A DNA stretch of 64,000 bases, taken from NCBI GenBank assembly GCA_033964015.1, contig CM066914.1:6501831-6565830 (forward strand). The letters are read 5' to 3'. Every line of letters begins with the position of its first letter. Within the stretch, counting starts at the first letter, position 1. The translations under genes and the position numbers were made by a program. Below the pieces are notes generated by a model. It was not told the DNA's origin, did no database searches, and saw only the letters and a program-made list of their open reading frames with translations. Positions 1-38,539 of this stretch are shown here, piece by piece. Source of the stretch: Scolanthus callimorphus. Lineage: Eukaryota > Cnidaria > Anthozoa > Actiniaria > Edwardsiidae.

Positions 1-1902
1 GACAAGAAACATTTTTTATTTCCGAGACACACGTTTCTTAGTTTCCTAGTTTAGCCACTCGAGACACAAATGTTGCGCGCTACGTGTCCTAGTTTAGCCG
101 TAGCTTAATTAAGAAGTGTAGTAGCTGGTCTTTTCCGATTGGAAAACTTGCCAGCAGTGAAGAGATAATTTTCTCAGCCAGCACGAGAGTAAAGCTAAAA
201 AGAACTAAAACACTAATAAATTGCCATACACGTTCTAAAATTAGAGTAACTATCATAGGACAAAAGGAAAATACAAAACGTTCCTAGCAAAAGGCTTTCT
301 GGCCGTTTTGTCAGCCAGCAGCGAAAGAGGCTGCTGAGAAACAGCTTTTCTAAGAAACGACCCCCTGGTTGTTATTGCACGGGTGCAGTACAATTGATTA
401 GGTGGGACAACGCCCATTTTCAGGTGCCATCGTGCCCTTTCAATTGACCTCTGTCGCTTGGGCGTAATGTTGTCCAATTTCAGATCACATGGCATTCCCA
501 TATGAGTATGCTGCCAGGCTAGTATATACACAAAAATAAATTATCCACACTTTGATTAAATATTTTATTTTCTATGAATTACACCCAATGTTTTGTTATG
601 ACAATGAATAATAATATTACCGTTATTACATTAATATACTATAGCCAGTGCATGCACCCTTAATACAGTGTTGAAGAATTGTTATTTAACTTAGCAGCGC
701 TGTGTACATCCTTTAGATAACTACATTGGCTGACAAGTGAATTCCACGGTATGTTAATTGAGTTCACAAGTCTGCACAAGCAAAGAGTTGATGAAAATAC
801 TTTCCTTTGTTTTCAATACATATTATACTGAATGACAACAAATGTTGCAAAACCACAGAAGGAAGCTAGCACTCTTTGTCTCATAGCCCAATATAACAAT
901 AATTTTTAGAAAATAACACCTATGTTGTATTGCGAATGTGCGCATTCTGATTGGTTAAAAAGCGTGTTTGTAAGAGACCTGAGAAACACGATTGTCATGC
1001 AACGCTGTCGCGCGTGTGTATGTTATTTTCTAAAAGCAATAAAAATACTTTCTGCGTGCTCTCTGGTTTCTTACAAACACTCAGGGAATGTTGGTCGAAC
1101 TGATAAAACTTGAAAGACACGAGCCGAATTTTGATCAGTTCTCCCAACATCCCCCTCGTGTTTGTACATAAGAAAGCAGAGAGCACGCGGAAAGTACTTT
1201 TATTGCTTAAATATATACTACAATAATGAGAACATATTAATTTAAATAAATGTTAAAATTAAAAAAAGCTTGTGAACTTTTTATCTGGCAGTTACCCAGG
1301 TAATGACATTGACCATGAAAAAACTTTTTTTTTACAACTAACAGAACACCGTAAAACTGAAAATTTTATGCATCACGCAGGGATGTCAACTCTCCCAGTT
1401 TTGCCGGGAGTCTTGCTGTCTCCTGGGAAAAATTCAATACTGCTGACTTAAATTTAAACTGTATTTCTCCCAACAAATTGCAGGAAATTTTGCCATTTCA
1501 AGGCGGTCTCTAGATTTTTGAAGTCCTGGGGTTGATGTGCCTGATCATGTCACAGCCCTCTACTGGCCAACTTCCAGATGAAAACTTCTTCAGTCTTTGG
1601 CCATTTAATTAAAACACCCCAAGCATGAGTTTTATCACGTATAAAGCAAATTTCCTCAGATGACTGACTTGCATTTTCTTCATGTTTCCTTGGATCTTTG
1701 TTTAGTCAGCCAATGAAAATGGAAATAAACACACACAGCCTCTTGTTTTTGGGCCACAACTAAATGCAAATCGTACTTTGCTTTGTCCTCTAATTGGTCA
1801 GTTTGTTGATTTGTAAAATTTCTGATTGTCACTCATATGGAATCTGCTTTAAAATCTTGTGTTTCATGACAAAACTGTTGCTCATGTTTTAGCAGTACAG
1901 TT
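1..1902. other. Intergenic, no gene seen
   Basis: I see no supported coding region here; the open frames are short, lack family features and have no convincing splice sites. The stretch holds a palindromic element (1035-1207) and a copy of a dispersed repeat starting GGGATGTCAACTCTCCC (about 1380-1530). Related copies of that repeat lie near 8800, 48185-48385 and 51770-51945. Confidence 0.6.
1035..1207. repeat. Palindromic MITE-like element
   Basis: The left arm (starting GCAATAAAAATACTTTCTGC) and the right arm (ending AAAGTACTTTTATTGC) are imperfect reverse complements over about 75 bases, with a short centre near 1120. The overlapping open frames on both strands at 922-1186 are by-products of this palindrome, not genes. 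Confidence 0.7.
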
Positions 1903-3233
1903 CTACAGACTACCAAGCAAAGCATAAACTCCCATGACTAACAGACTAGATGCAACAACAGCAGTGCTGCCACCACCAGGGTTCACGTTTACTTTACTAT
2001 TTGGGTTTGCTCCAGTGAAATTCATGACCATGCAGTTTGTTTTTTCTTGATTAGGCTCAGTGTAATCATAGGAAGTGCTCCACATCTTGTTACACAAACC
2101 TTTGCCATCCGTAAACATGGCTGCATACGTCTTGCATGGTTTTGTTGGCTGGACACCTGTTGTGCCCAAATTCACTAGAGTTGTACCCATTGAGTACATC
2201 TTCTACACAGATGAAATCATTCTTGCAAGCATCAAACCAGTCATCACAATATGTTGAGCAGATTGGTACCTCTGCAATAAAGAGTCCAATAGTTTGACAT
2301 ATATCAGGAAGTTTGATGGGAATAGACAAATTGATGGTAAATTTCTCCTTTTTGATTAAGGTAATAGAGACTGGGGCATATGCATTAAGCTACACAATAT
2401 GGGGTGGAAGGAAAGTCACAAAGGGAGCATGAATGTTTGGGGTTTTTGTGCCAAATTTTGGCACTCTAATCAAGATTTTTTAGGACATGATATTCATTGG
2501 GTTCTGCATAAAAATATTCATGGTCTTTTTCCCAAGTGAACATACACGATGGATCACCATATTTTCTTGTTGATTTCTGCTCTGGTTTATTTGCTAGACT
2601 GTTAAAAGGCGTAAAACAAAGGATACCAAGCAATTATTGGATGAGGTTTTTGTGATTTCCACAATAAACAATGTCGAGGCAGGTGGAATCAGGCAAGGCT
2701 GTAAGGCCGAGCCTGATTCCACTTGGCGAGACATTGTTTATTCTGGAAATCACAAAAAACGAATTCAATTGTTTTATTATACATTGATTCAGTAAAAATA
2801 CTTTTTTTTCTGTCAAGCAATTTCTTCTACACAAGCGCCTTTGTTGGATGGGGAAAACATTCAAGTGCTCTAATTCCCTGATGTTTTGCGTGCATAGGAT
2901 CAGGAATCAGCTAGCTCATTCTTCAAGAATCAGCATGCTGATTCTTGGAGACCCCCAAAGTGTGTGATTCCCAAAGTAAAGCACACCCTTTTAGCCAATC
3001 AGAATCGAGATAGTGAGTACAATGTATAATGTGTATAATATGCACCCAGATTTGGAAGGTCATTTTGAAGGGGAAATAGTGTGTATTGGGCAATTCCAGA
3101 AAATAAAGGTACCCCCCACGGGCGGCATTTGGAAATTCTGATGGGATGGGGGGGTTTAAGAGCTCGGAATTCTGATTGCAAGGTGGGTTTTCGAAGCTGG
3201 ATTTCTTTAACCTGCCCGGAATTCTATATGCAT

Positions 3234-3288
<55 letters not shown>

Positions 3289-4423
3289 AAACCATTTTGG
3301 AAATTCTGGATGCATGGGGGGTCAAAAACTAGTGCCGCCCGTGGGGAGGGTACCTTTATTTTCTGAAATTGCCCATTACATGGGTTAGGTATGGCAAGAA
3401 AGGCCATGTTGCTTTATCAGCAATAACCGTTCTCACAGCATTCTCGTACCCAGAGCTCCCCAGCTCGCCTGCTCACAGGGGAGGCTCTGGTGACATCCAT
3501 TTGAGGGCAATTGCTGATTGGTTGATTTTGAGTGTTGGAGCATGCGCTGAAAGGTCTTTCTCTCAGTGGCTCTGTATTAAATATCACGCATGCATCAGTG
3601 GCTACCACCAGAGCCTCCCCCACGAGGAGACAAGCCAGGGAGCTCTGGGTTTGAGAATGTCCTCACAGGCTTTACTTACGATGTAGGACACCCTTTATAC
3701 TTGAATGCTTCCATTTGTAGACATAAGGATCACACTGGTAAAACACTCCTGAAAAAGAGAATGACATTGTATCTTTCTGATCACCTTAAATGAGCCTCTT
3801 GGAATGCATTTTTTCACCAAATAGGCATCTGAAGCCAGGTATTCTTTGGGTATGAAATTTGGGCGTGCATATATTTTGGATTGGCAAAATAAAGCCTCCC
3901 CCCCCCCCCTCCCATGTTTGTTCTCCAAGTACCCTCCCCCTGGGTCTGTTTCTCCAATGTATAGTTACTTGGCAAGAATGTGCCACCCCCCCCCCCCACC
4001 CCCCCCCACCCCTTCCCCCGACCTAGCCCACCACACACAGCAAAATTCAGCACACTACTCATTCTTCTTCCTTACCACTTAGGCTGTGGTTGAGCAAATT
4101 TTTGTCTCTAAAAATGATCTTACCTGTTCAAGCCAAAAGTTCTCGCAAGCAGTGCTCAGATTCCTACACAGATCCCATGTGTGATTGTATAACACTTTGG
4201 CACGCGTGGCCGCCAGTTCGGTTGTGAAGTAAGGCGTACAACACGCATTGCTTTCATACGATTTACACATTTGAAACTTCCCTGCTTCTGAGCCTGGACT
4301 TTCTTTGTGGTACTTTCCTTTGATGCACTCCCCATCGGCAACCACTGATGGCGTGAGAAAGGTGGCAAAAAAGCCCAAGGAGAAAATTAGAAGCAAGATC
4401 GCGTGCTGATTGAAAGAAGCCAT
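1903..4423 (-). CDS. Folate-receptor-family GPI-anchored protein (3 exons, two frameshifts)
   Basis: Exons on the minus strand are 4124-4423, 3680-3748 and 1903-2271. Exon 1 (100 codons) has a signal peptide (hydrophobic residues about 8-29) followed by the family pattern CIKGKYHKESPGSE and SNACCT. Exon 2 carries ECF then YQCDPYVYKW, the family's 'C-x-Y-x-C-x-P-x-x-x-x-W' segment. Exon 3 gives VPICSTYCDDWFDAC, LCNKMW and a hydrophobic C-terminal tail typical of a GPI-attachment signal. The dense conserved cysteines match the folate receptor/riboflavin-binding family (secreted or surface vitamin-binding proteins); the ligand here is unknown. Splice phases agree (0, then 1) only if exon 2 is read one base longer (missing base in the T run at about 3740-3743) and exon 3 one base shorter (extra base near 2137). 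Either the gene is a young pseudogene or the sequence has indel errors. The gene is divergent from ERCC3. Confidence 0.88.
2137..2137 (-). other. Frameshift site, folate-receptor exon 3 (one extra base)
   Basis: Upstream of this point the family frame ends in NRCPANKT; downstream it is the other frame, CKTYAAMFTDGKGLCNKMW. The two join cleanly if one A (minus strand), at or next to 2137, is omitted. No intron boundary is available in the few bases between them. Confidence 0.75.
2647..2760. repeat. Palindromic foldback element
   Basis: Arms 2647-2694 and 2711-2760 are near-perfect inverted repeats (GGTGGAATCAGGC against GCCTGATTCCAC, AAACAATGTC against GACATTGTTT, TTTTTGTGATTTCCA against GGAAATCACAAAAA) around a loop of about 16 bases. 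It lies in the second intron of the folate-receptor-like gene. Confidence 0.8.
3087..3375. mobile_element. MITE copy A with a 54-base poly-G core
   Basis: Terminal inverted repeats of about 27 bases (TGGGCAATTCCAGAAAATAA left, its imperfect complement right) bound a G-rich body. An uninterrupted G run covers 3234-3287. The second copy in this window is 61149-61410. The polyglycine and polyproline open frames here come from the G run. Lies in a folate-receptor intron. Confidence 0.8.
3432..3660. mobile_element. MITE-like palindrome, 'TCTCGTACCCAGAGCTCCC' family, copy 1
   Basis: It begins TTCTCGTACCCAGAGCTCCC and ends with the approximate complement GGGAGCTCTGGGTTTGAGAA. Internal segments (GGGGAGGCTCTGGTGACATC; GGAGCATGCGCTGAAAGG) recur at 12789-13150 in ERCC3 intron 18, and a fragment occurs near 36625-36680. 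Confidence 0.7.
3740..3743 (-). other. Frameshift site, folate-receptor exon 2 (one base missing)
   Basis: Read in phase from exon 1, exon 2 gives ECF then leaves the family frame and hits a stop 15 codons later. Adding one base in the four-T run (minus strand) moves reading to YQCDPYVYKWKHSS, which matches the family and ends in the phase that exon 3 requires. Confidence 0.75.
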
Positions 4424-5026
4424 TGTCAGAACAGTTGCAAACTTTTAGGAATTCTCGGAGATTCTGTAGAGCAAACCAAAAAAAACATTAGCAATCTAGA
4501 TTTGTAATAAAATATTGGAATTATCTTAGTTTTTAGAATACCAAAAGTGCAAAAAAACCTACAAAAACTGTTTAGCACTTCGTTCTGCTCCACGTGCGCT
4601 CATGCGGGGATGGAGGGTGAGCCTGACAAATAGGTCAGCGGACAAACACGGCAGTCCCGCATCCCTCGGGATGCAGTGGGACACGGTGAGTGGGAATATA
4701 AAATGCTGCATCTTGTTACGACAAAGAATTTGAAAATTATTTAGTTGCATGGAACTAGGTAACTTGCGTATGTTGAGAATAAGCTGCTGGAGAAATAAGG
4801 CGGCACGGGGAGCGGAGCGCGGAGCGGCGACTTTAACAACACGGGCTCCCTGTGTTTGTTTCCAGTCTTTTCCGATAGTTAAAGGAACGCCTGGCAGATT
4901 GTCCAGTCAAGTCGTTTTGGTCAGCAAATTTTTCTTTCGGGATAAAGATTCTCGTTCCTCATAAGTTATCATGGCTAGGTAGCTGTAACGCCGTAGTTTG
5001 TATAATTTATTTCACTTGTCAAGGCG
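4424..5026. promoter_or_regulatory. Divergent promoter region, folate-receptor-like gene / ERCC3
   Basis: About 600 bases separate the two divergent start codons. The middle (about 4575-4870) is richer in GC than the surroundings and contains a CACGTG E-box at 4591-4596. No TATA box is evident in a good position for either gene. Shared promoter function is inferred from geometry only. Confidence 0.45.
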
Positions 5027-25351
<20,325 letters not shown>

Positions 25352-25376
<25 letters not shown>

Positions 25377-25615
25377 AGAACCTTGGAAACGAATGGAAGG
25401 TAGCCAGGAAATCTATTTCGAAAAGATAACGAAATAGAGAGTGTAAAGTCACCGCAGCTGCGGGCAATCAAAGATTCCGTTGTTCAAGAAGTTAAGGAGA
25501 TAGAGAACTCCGAATGGAATGGGATGGAAGGTAGCCATAGATGTCTGTTTAAAAAAGATACTGAAATAGTGTAAAAAGTGGCGATGGCAGGCAACCAAAG
25601 ATTCCGTTTTTCTTA
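25352..25615 (+). repeat. Tandem duplication spanning the ERCC3 stop codon and 3' UTR
   Basis: Block 1 (about 25352-25475), which starts in the last codons (TTCAAGAAGTTCCGGAAATA), is followed by diverged block 2 (about 25481-25610; TTCAAGAAGTTAAGGAGATA). Both contain GGAAGGTAGCCA and AATCAAAGATTCCG or a close variant (ACCAAAGATTCCG). Confidence 0.7.
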
Positions 25616-26440
25616 ATAAGTTAACCTATAGCACTATTCACTGTTTATCAGCATTTCCATTCTAATGTGCCAACCGTAGATTGAATAGCGCCCTTTGTTC
25701 TGTGAACCAATCAATATCTGGTTGGCACATTAATAATAATGGATGACAGCGTGAACAGCGCTATAGTAGCTTGGTCTAAAAACTATGTGACATCAGGTCT
25801 TACAGATGAATAGAGGAAATGAGAACCCCGGATACAGATGGATGACAGTCAGGACATCAACTTTACAAAAGTGGCAGCAGGCCTGTAGCCCACATTCTTG
25901 GAGGGGAGTTGGTTTCAGAAAAAAAAACTATATAAACCAAATTAAAAGCATTTTGTCGTGTTTCCTACCTGTTTTGTGACCAAAAACTTGATTTTTCTGG
26001 CCCCCAGGGGGTTTGTTTGAACCCATCGAACCCCTTTCCTACGTGCCTGAGCGTTCTTGAGGATTCAGGAAATTAAGAATCTGAAAGTGTTGTCATTCTA
26101 AAGTTCCTCGAGACAATGAAAGGAACGTTAAAGGCATCCTAGGTTTTGTATTTGTTGATTGTTTCGAAATAATGTAGAACTGGTATAAAATCACAAAAAA
26201 AAGAGTGAATATCTGTTAGGAAGATAACAAAGAATGGAAATTGATGCTGAGACTCTTCACAGATGCAATGCATTACAGGAGTTCAGTTAGACAAGAATCC
26301 ACTTCTTTAGCAATCAATCTTCTTTACCTGTTGTGTTAGGCATTGCCTAAGAAGCCTTAAGTAATATTAAGAGAGCACGTCCATTGATATGAAAGGACAG
26401 GATGTAAAATTTGAAATCGACTGTATGAAAATAAAATAAA
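25377..26440 (+). other. Probable ERCC3 3' UTR and poly(A) signals
   Basis: Two overlapping AATAAA hexamers lie at 26430-26440, about 1.05 kb past the stop. No other gene is evident between. A Lys/Asp-free, AT-rich stretch follows. Confidence 0.5.
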
Positions 26441-26976
26441 GAATTATTCTAATCAAAGTACTGCTGTGATGAAGTTGTGGATATGTAAATCATATAAATG
26501 AAAGTGAATGCAAATACAAATACTTTTTATGCTGATCTGAAACCTATAATTAGCTCATGCACAGTCTAGAATTTGGGGCGGCCTCACTATGTCACTACCC
26601 CTTCCCCCTCCAAAGACCAAAACAAACGTCCTTGTATTTAAAATCTTTATATATTTATAACTTGATGTAATATTTGTTAGGGTGTCCCCAATTATGGTAT
26701 GCTAGAAGTTACGACACCATAATAAAGTTGTTGTTGTTGGTTGTTGAGAAGAGGAAGTACATGCATTGCCTCTACTTCATATTTTGTTTATTTTACAATC
26801 ACTATAGTTGTTATTGTTTTTGTTCTCTAGTTGGCTACATATGGGTAGTTCAAAAAAGAACCCCTACGGTCTTTCCTGATCATTCCTCTCATTGACTAAA
26901 GCACCATGTCATCACCTCACACATGTCATCGACACGTCATCGACTAGCATCAACAAGCCTCACACATGTCATTGCC
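26441..26976. other. Convergent intergenic space
   Basis: Lies between ERCC3 (plus) and the AlkD-like gene (minus). An AATAAA on the minus strand (26787-26792) is about 185 bases past the AlkD-like stop and is a plausible poly(A) signal for it. Short CACACATGTCATCG-like repeats occur at 26915-26985. No gene is seen. Confidence 0.5.
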
Positions 26977-27980
26977 TCACACACCTGTTAGATGCTTAGT
27001 TGCCTCTCTATAACTCAATTTACTCAGCTTATCCTTGTTGCCTTTCACAAATGCCTTGACAGCAACTGTATCAGTCCTGGCAAACTCTCTAAGGGCCCAA
27101 CCAATAGACTTTTGAATGAAGAACTCTTTCTCGTGTGAACATGTAGTACAGAACTTAAAAAGCAACTCCCTGTCGGTGTCAACCTTATATGACAACTGGT
27201 GAAGTATTGCTGACCTCCTAAGCCACATATTCTCGTCTTGTATCCAACTTTCCATGGCTGGAACACCGTGTGATGGGCATTGCTTTACCAAGTGCCCAAC
27301 AAAATGGCAAGCCAGCAAATCCACTGTGTCCCACCAAGATTTGGTAGTGATCAGATGTTTAGCCAGCTCTAAATTCTTCTCAAATTCGTCGCTGGAAAAA
27401 TTATTCATGTGTTTCTTCAAGTAATCCATGGCAAAGTATTGGTGCTCACGTTGGGGTGAATCCCATAATTTTCTTATAAACTCGTGCATTTGAGTGGTTG
27501 CCAGATTTTCTTGTAAAAATTCCTTTGAAAGTTCTTTTCTAAGGGGGCTTTTGATTCCAAAGTACTCGAATTGCCCTCTCATGTACTGTTTCATACCAAC
27601 TGCTTCTTTGGGGTTCGCGTGACTTTTGAAAACTTGATTATTTTTCGAACTAATGCGGCAACCATTTTAGTGTTACTACTCGAAGAGCTTGCCGAAGATT
27701 CGATTTCGTTTTCCGCTTTTGATGATCGCGAAGTCCTAGATTTCTTGTTTGGTGGCTGAGCAGAGGGACGAGTAGCTTTTCTCTTTCCATGTTCGATAGC
27801 AATGTGAGCCGATGTGAGCCTTTTTTTATGTGAGCCCCACTCCCTCCTCGGCGGAAAACCGGAAGTGGCGATGTTCTGATTTAGAGGTGACGGGTTTGCT
27901 GTGGTGAGATCATGCATCCCATGAGTCAATGCAAACTTCAGTATGTTCTCTTCCATCAAAAACCTTACAGGACAGAACAA
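26977..27980 (-). CDS. AlkD-like DNA alkylation repair protein (HEAT-like), one frameshift
   Basis: The main frame, 26977-27594, encodes 205 residues with the DNA_alkylation family pattern: MKQYMRGQFEYFGIKSPLRK at the start, KSWWDTVDLLA (the conserved aspartate region), MWLRRSAILHQLSYK and EFFIQKSIGWALREFART. AlkD-type proteins excise alkylated bases using stacked HEAT-like helices; animal members are little studied. The family normally begins some 20 residues earlier. The missing piece, FKSHANPKEAVG, is in this frame, but farther upstream coding continues in the neighbouring frame (27591-27980), ending MVAALVRKIIKF, so one base is probably missing between 27624 and 27645 (A and T runs). The upstream part (about residues 65-105) is basic and serine-rich (GKRKATRP, NKKSRTSRSSK), like a nuclear localisation signal. 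The true start is uncertain: methionines lie at 27980, 27956 and 27665. It is intronless as read and divergent from NACA. Confidence 0.85.
27624..27645 (-). other. Frameshift site in AlkD-like gene
   Basis: The upstream frame (…MVAALVRKIIKF) and the downstream frame (FKSHANPKEAVGMKQYM…) join if one base is added within the adjoining A and T runs. The exact base cannot be assigned from sequence alone. An alternative is that translation starts downstream and the upstream frame is spurious. Confidence 0.6.
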
Positions 27981-28151
27981 GGTATGTTTGAAAATCCGTT
28001 TCCATCCTCCAATCTAGTAAAATTTTCGTCGTTTTAAAGCGGGTTCTAGAAAGCTTTATTATCATTTCATGTCTCTGTACAGTCATTTTGTGGATTTCCG
28101 AAGATATTACAGTAAAAATGATTTTCTAATTTACCGTACATGTTTCGTTAG
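27666..28151. promoter_or_regulatory. Divergent promoter / 5' UTR region, AlkD-like gene and NACA
   Basis: The NACA start codon is at 28152. A strong donor (ACAAG then GTATGT) at 27981/27982 suggests that a NACA 5' UTR exon ends at 27981, with the intron closing at TTTCGTTAG (28151). This would overlap the 5' end of the AlkD-like gene on the other strand, so the two share a promoter or have overlapping 5' ends. Confidence 0.5.
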
Positions 28152-35019
<6,868 letters not shown>

Positions 35020-35148
35020 AGCCCAATTCGCAAGTGGAATACCTCCCCCCCTCGTATGGTCACGCCCCCACCTGTCGGGTCACGCCCTGTATTTTCTTTA
35101 GCCTGTACAGTTTCTTTACTGTGATGTTTTTAAGGACAAAATGTAAGA

Positions 35149-35154
35149 AATAAA
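35149..35154 (+). terminator. NACA poly(A) signal
   Basis: AATAAA 130 bases after the NACA stop, followed within about 25 bases by a GTGTGTTGC GT-rich tract. Confidence 0.75.
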
Positions 35155-35679
35155 TCGCAATATTGACCAATGTTAATGAGTGTGTTGCATTCACAATCAG
35201 ACCCTCTACTAAAGATGGTCGATACGTTTTGTCCCGTAAATTCCCAAGCGTGGGGCTTGGCGTTGAATATTTTCTAGATTTTTGATCACTTGCAGCAATT
35301 TCAAAAGTCTTGGTTTGAAATCATTGCCAGCTCAACTGAACTCCATGGTCAAAAGGTGGTCCCATAGACCAAATCGGCTAACGGTGTTTACATCTTGTCG
35401 CCACCACTCAATTCAGATCATGTGATGATGCCTTTGGGTGGTTACAGTTTTCAATTTTTTCACACTCGACCGAGTGTATGTGCGGAACTATGTAACAAAA
35501 GTATCCACACAAAGGAATCATCACTGATGGCAATAAGATGTAAACACCGTTAGCCGATTTTGATTTTGTTTTTAGGATAGGAAACTTTATTTTAAGCGCT
35601 GCGGTATTAAAATGACGCGAACGATATAATTGCTCCCTCATGCGATTTATGCTAGTTTTACCTGCGTTGGGCCAGATGT

Positions 35680-35958
35680 CACTCGCTCGCTGACGTCATC
35701 TAAACTAAAAACGTTAATATCTCTAGAACAATACATCGCTAGGTGACCAAACTTAGACAAAGTTACCTGAGTGGCAAGGGGGGTCCAGCAACAGTCACAT
35801 GGCATTACGTCATCGTTGACGTTATCAAAACTAGAAAAAAAAATATCTCGAGAACGAAACATCGCTAGGTGACCAAACTTGGATAACGTTATCTCCGTGA
35901 CAAAGGGCGTCCAGCTACAAATTCACATTACATTACGTCATCGATGACGTCATCAAAA
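35680..35958. repeat. Tandem duplication, ~130-bp unit, about two copies
   Basis: CATCGCTAGGTGACCAAACTT occurs at about 35727 and 35859. GACGTCATC, ATATCTC(T/G)AGAAC and CCAGC(A/T)AC also recur at the same spacing. Intergenic between NACA and adenylyl cyclase. Confidence 0.75.
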
Positions 35959-36253
35959 CTAGAAACGCGAATAAACGATATCCACGATTTCACCGAGGCA
36001 CTCGGTGCATTTGATTGTTGGTGGATTCAGGATTCCGTTATTTAGTAGCGTCAACACATAGAAAATTAAACATTCCAATGTTCGTCCTAGGTAGTGAAGC
36101 ATCCAACAGTCCTGTTCAAACTTGCAAGCGAACCGGATTGCTTCATTAGTGAGCGTTTTATCACAATTTTCTTGTTTCACGTATATTCCTTCACAAAATG
36201 AAAATAGCCCTCAGGCACGACACCCTCTTTATTTCATATTTTCATTCCTTATA

Positions 36254-36509
36254 TACCGTTTCCGGGAAACGTTGTCACCCAAAAAGCCTATATAAGATTA
36301 AGGGATAATGGGGTCATCTAAACTGCTACTGTTTGATCTGAATTCAGACGGTTATCGCAACCACAGGTAAAATCATTGAATTTCAGCACATTTCTAAGCA
36401 TAGTTGTTTCTAATTTACAGAAATTCACTAATAAATATTTAGCCATACTCCCTAGCGCACCAAGCTGTGTTGCTTTTTCCAGTGACAACGTATCCCGGAA
36501 ACGGTATAT
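36254..36509. mobile_element. MITE, 'ATACCGTTTCCGGGA' family, copy 1
   Basis: Termini ATACCGTTTCCGGGAAACG and TATCCCGGAAACGGTATAT are inverted. A second copy lies at 55118-55340 (shared ACTGCTACTGTTTGATCTGA). Confidence 0.8.
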
Positions 36510-37488
36510 ACTAAATAGTAAATAGACAAATAGAGAAAAAAATTCTACAAGTTTTATTTAAGGGGAATTACCTTAACCAGAAGCTCATAAGTTGGAGTAC
36601 TTATGAGCTTCTGCCTTAACGCAATCTCGTTCCCAGAGCCCTGAATTTTCTGCGCATGCTCTCAACGGAGGCGGGTTCGAGAATGGAAAAAGAAGAAGAA
36701 AGAAAACAATGAAACTTGATTTCGAAACTGAAAATGACGCCGACTCACCCTCGTCGTGTCTATGCCCGAGTATAGCAACCCGGCTACAGCATAGAGGGAG
36801 CGCTGAATCATCTTGACCAAGATTTTTAGCTCAGTAAGCTAATTTGCAAGCTAATAATTGTGTTGCCTTTTTTAAACTCCGGACCCGAGGACCAATTAGC
36901 TAGTTAAGACAGATTTTTTTAGAACTTTGAGCAATTTTGCCAGAAAGCGGCAAAAAATCTTGTTACTCGAAATAAAAAAAGTTGTTGCTTTGAATTTAGT
37001 CTCATTTGAAAGGTCTTCATGGTAGTTCGTGTATTATCGTCCCGGTAAAAAATTCCCAGATGAAGCTGACAAAATAAATTTTAGTTTTTACAGATAGACA
37101 TATTTTTCGCACCTAAACTATGGCGATGTCAATCACAGCCTATATAGATTCATAGAATTTTTCCATTTTTGACCGCTTATTTCTGTGGCGGCGCGAACCC
37201 AGTCCTCGCCTTTTGTGATATTTCGAAATGTGGACCACAAATCTACAAATTAGGGAAGAGGTAAAACACAACGGTATTTTATAAGTATCCAGTTTAGGGG
37301 GGTGGGTACCCGAAACCCACACCACCTCTCTCGATTTACCTAAAAAACGGATTTTCAACTGCCGATATCTTGTGAAATAATTGATGAATCGTGGTTTACA
37401 CGAAGAGAACAACACATTTCTGCAATAAAATCAGGTATCCCTTATTTGTTTTTCGAGAAAATAACTACTGGATACCAGGAGCTAGGTA

Positions 37489-37975
37489 GTGTACCCGGGG
37501 GGGGGGGGGGGGGGACTCCCAAATTTTTTGACCTTTGACCGGGGATGATCGTCGTATCTTTTAGGGGTTAAAATCACGGGGCCTTGGTCTCTTTTAGGGG
37601 TGATATTTATCTTCAATAAAATTAGGGAGATTGGTATCTTTTAGGGCCGAAATGTGTGTTCAAATTGTTTTCTCTCATGATGGTGCTTCTAAAAACCGTG
37701 TAAGAAAGAGAGATTACTCGATGAGAAGACGATAAATTAGAAACAAACACGGAAATTTCTTGATGGGTATCTTTTACCTGTTACCTGTCTCCTTCGCGCC
37801 TACTTTGCACATAAGGCCTCATCTTTTAGGGTATCTTTTAGGGTAAGAAATTTTTTGAGCCACGCCATGGCCCGCCATGTTTGGTATCTTTTAGGGATGA
37901 AACTGAAAATTTCCGACGATCATCCCCGGTCAAAAAATATGTGAGTCCCCCCCCCCCCCCACCGGGTAGTGTACC
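37489..37975. mobile_element. MITE with poly-G/poly-C ends and ATCTTTTAGGG repeats
   Basis: GTAGTGTACCCGGGG with a G run at the left matches a C run then GGGTAGTGTACCC at the right. Inside, CGGGGATGATCGTCG is inverted as CGACGATCATCCCCG. The word TATCTTTTAGGG recurs at least five times. Intergenic. Confidence 0.78.
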
Positions 37976-38539
37976 CACCACCTAATTCACAATCCCTGGA
38001 TACTTATCGAGTACCGTTGTTTTGGCCTCTTCCCTTAGGATAGAAATCATTGAGTAACACTATTTTTGGCCCCACCCTTACCGTTTTGGGTCAGCGCTCA
38101 TGCTTTGTGCGCAAGCGCCCCAGTGCACGTGGACGTGTGGTATCTTTGCAAACTTTCCAGATAGAGGAGAAAGTTGTCGTTTTCAAAACCAAGAGATTAC
38201 GGACAAGAGAAAACAAAAGGCAGCATAAAAATAATATGCCTGTTTCCTTTCAAGACTCAAGAAATATGAATATTACGAATTACATTTGATGGCGTCTGAA
38301 CTTCCAGACTTTGCAGAGATATGATGATTGATGAACAAAGAAACTCGTGGTGCATGGCCTGCAGAGTGCAGTGCATGGCGTCTTTTTCTGGGTAAGTAAA
38401 CATGGAGAATGTGGTATGTTACTGGTCATTACTGGCATAATAATAATGCAGAAAAGAAGTCCGAATGTAAATAAATTGGCATTTTAACCTGGACAAGCTG
38501 TGTCAATCAAAAGAAGATTAAATAATTACATCTAGTGCA

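Noticed and set aside
1903..2199. A separate small GPI-anchored protein
   Set aside because: It is the C-terminal part of the folate-receptor-like exon 3 in the frame after the frameshift.
3081..3407. Polyglycine and polyproline open frames on both strands
   Set aside because: They are translations of the 54-base G run in a MITE.
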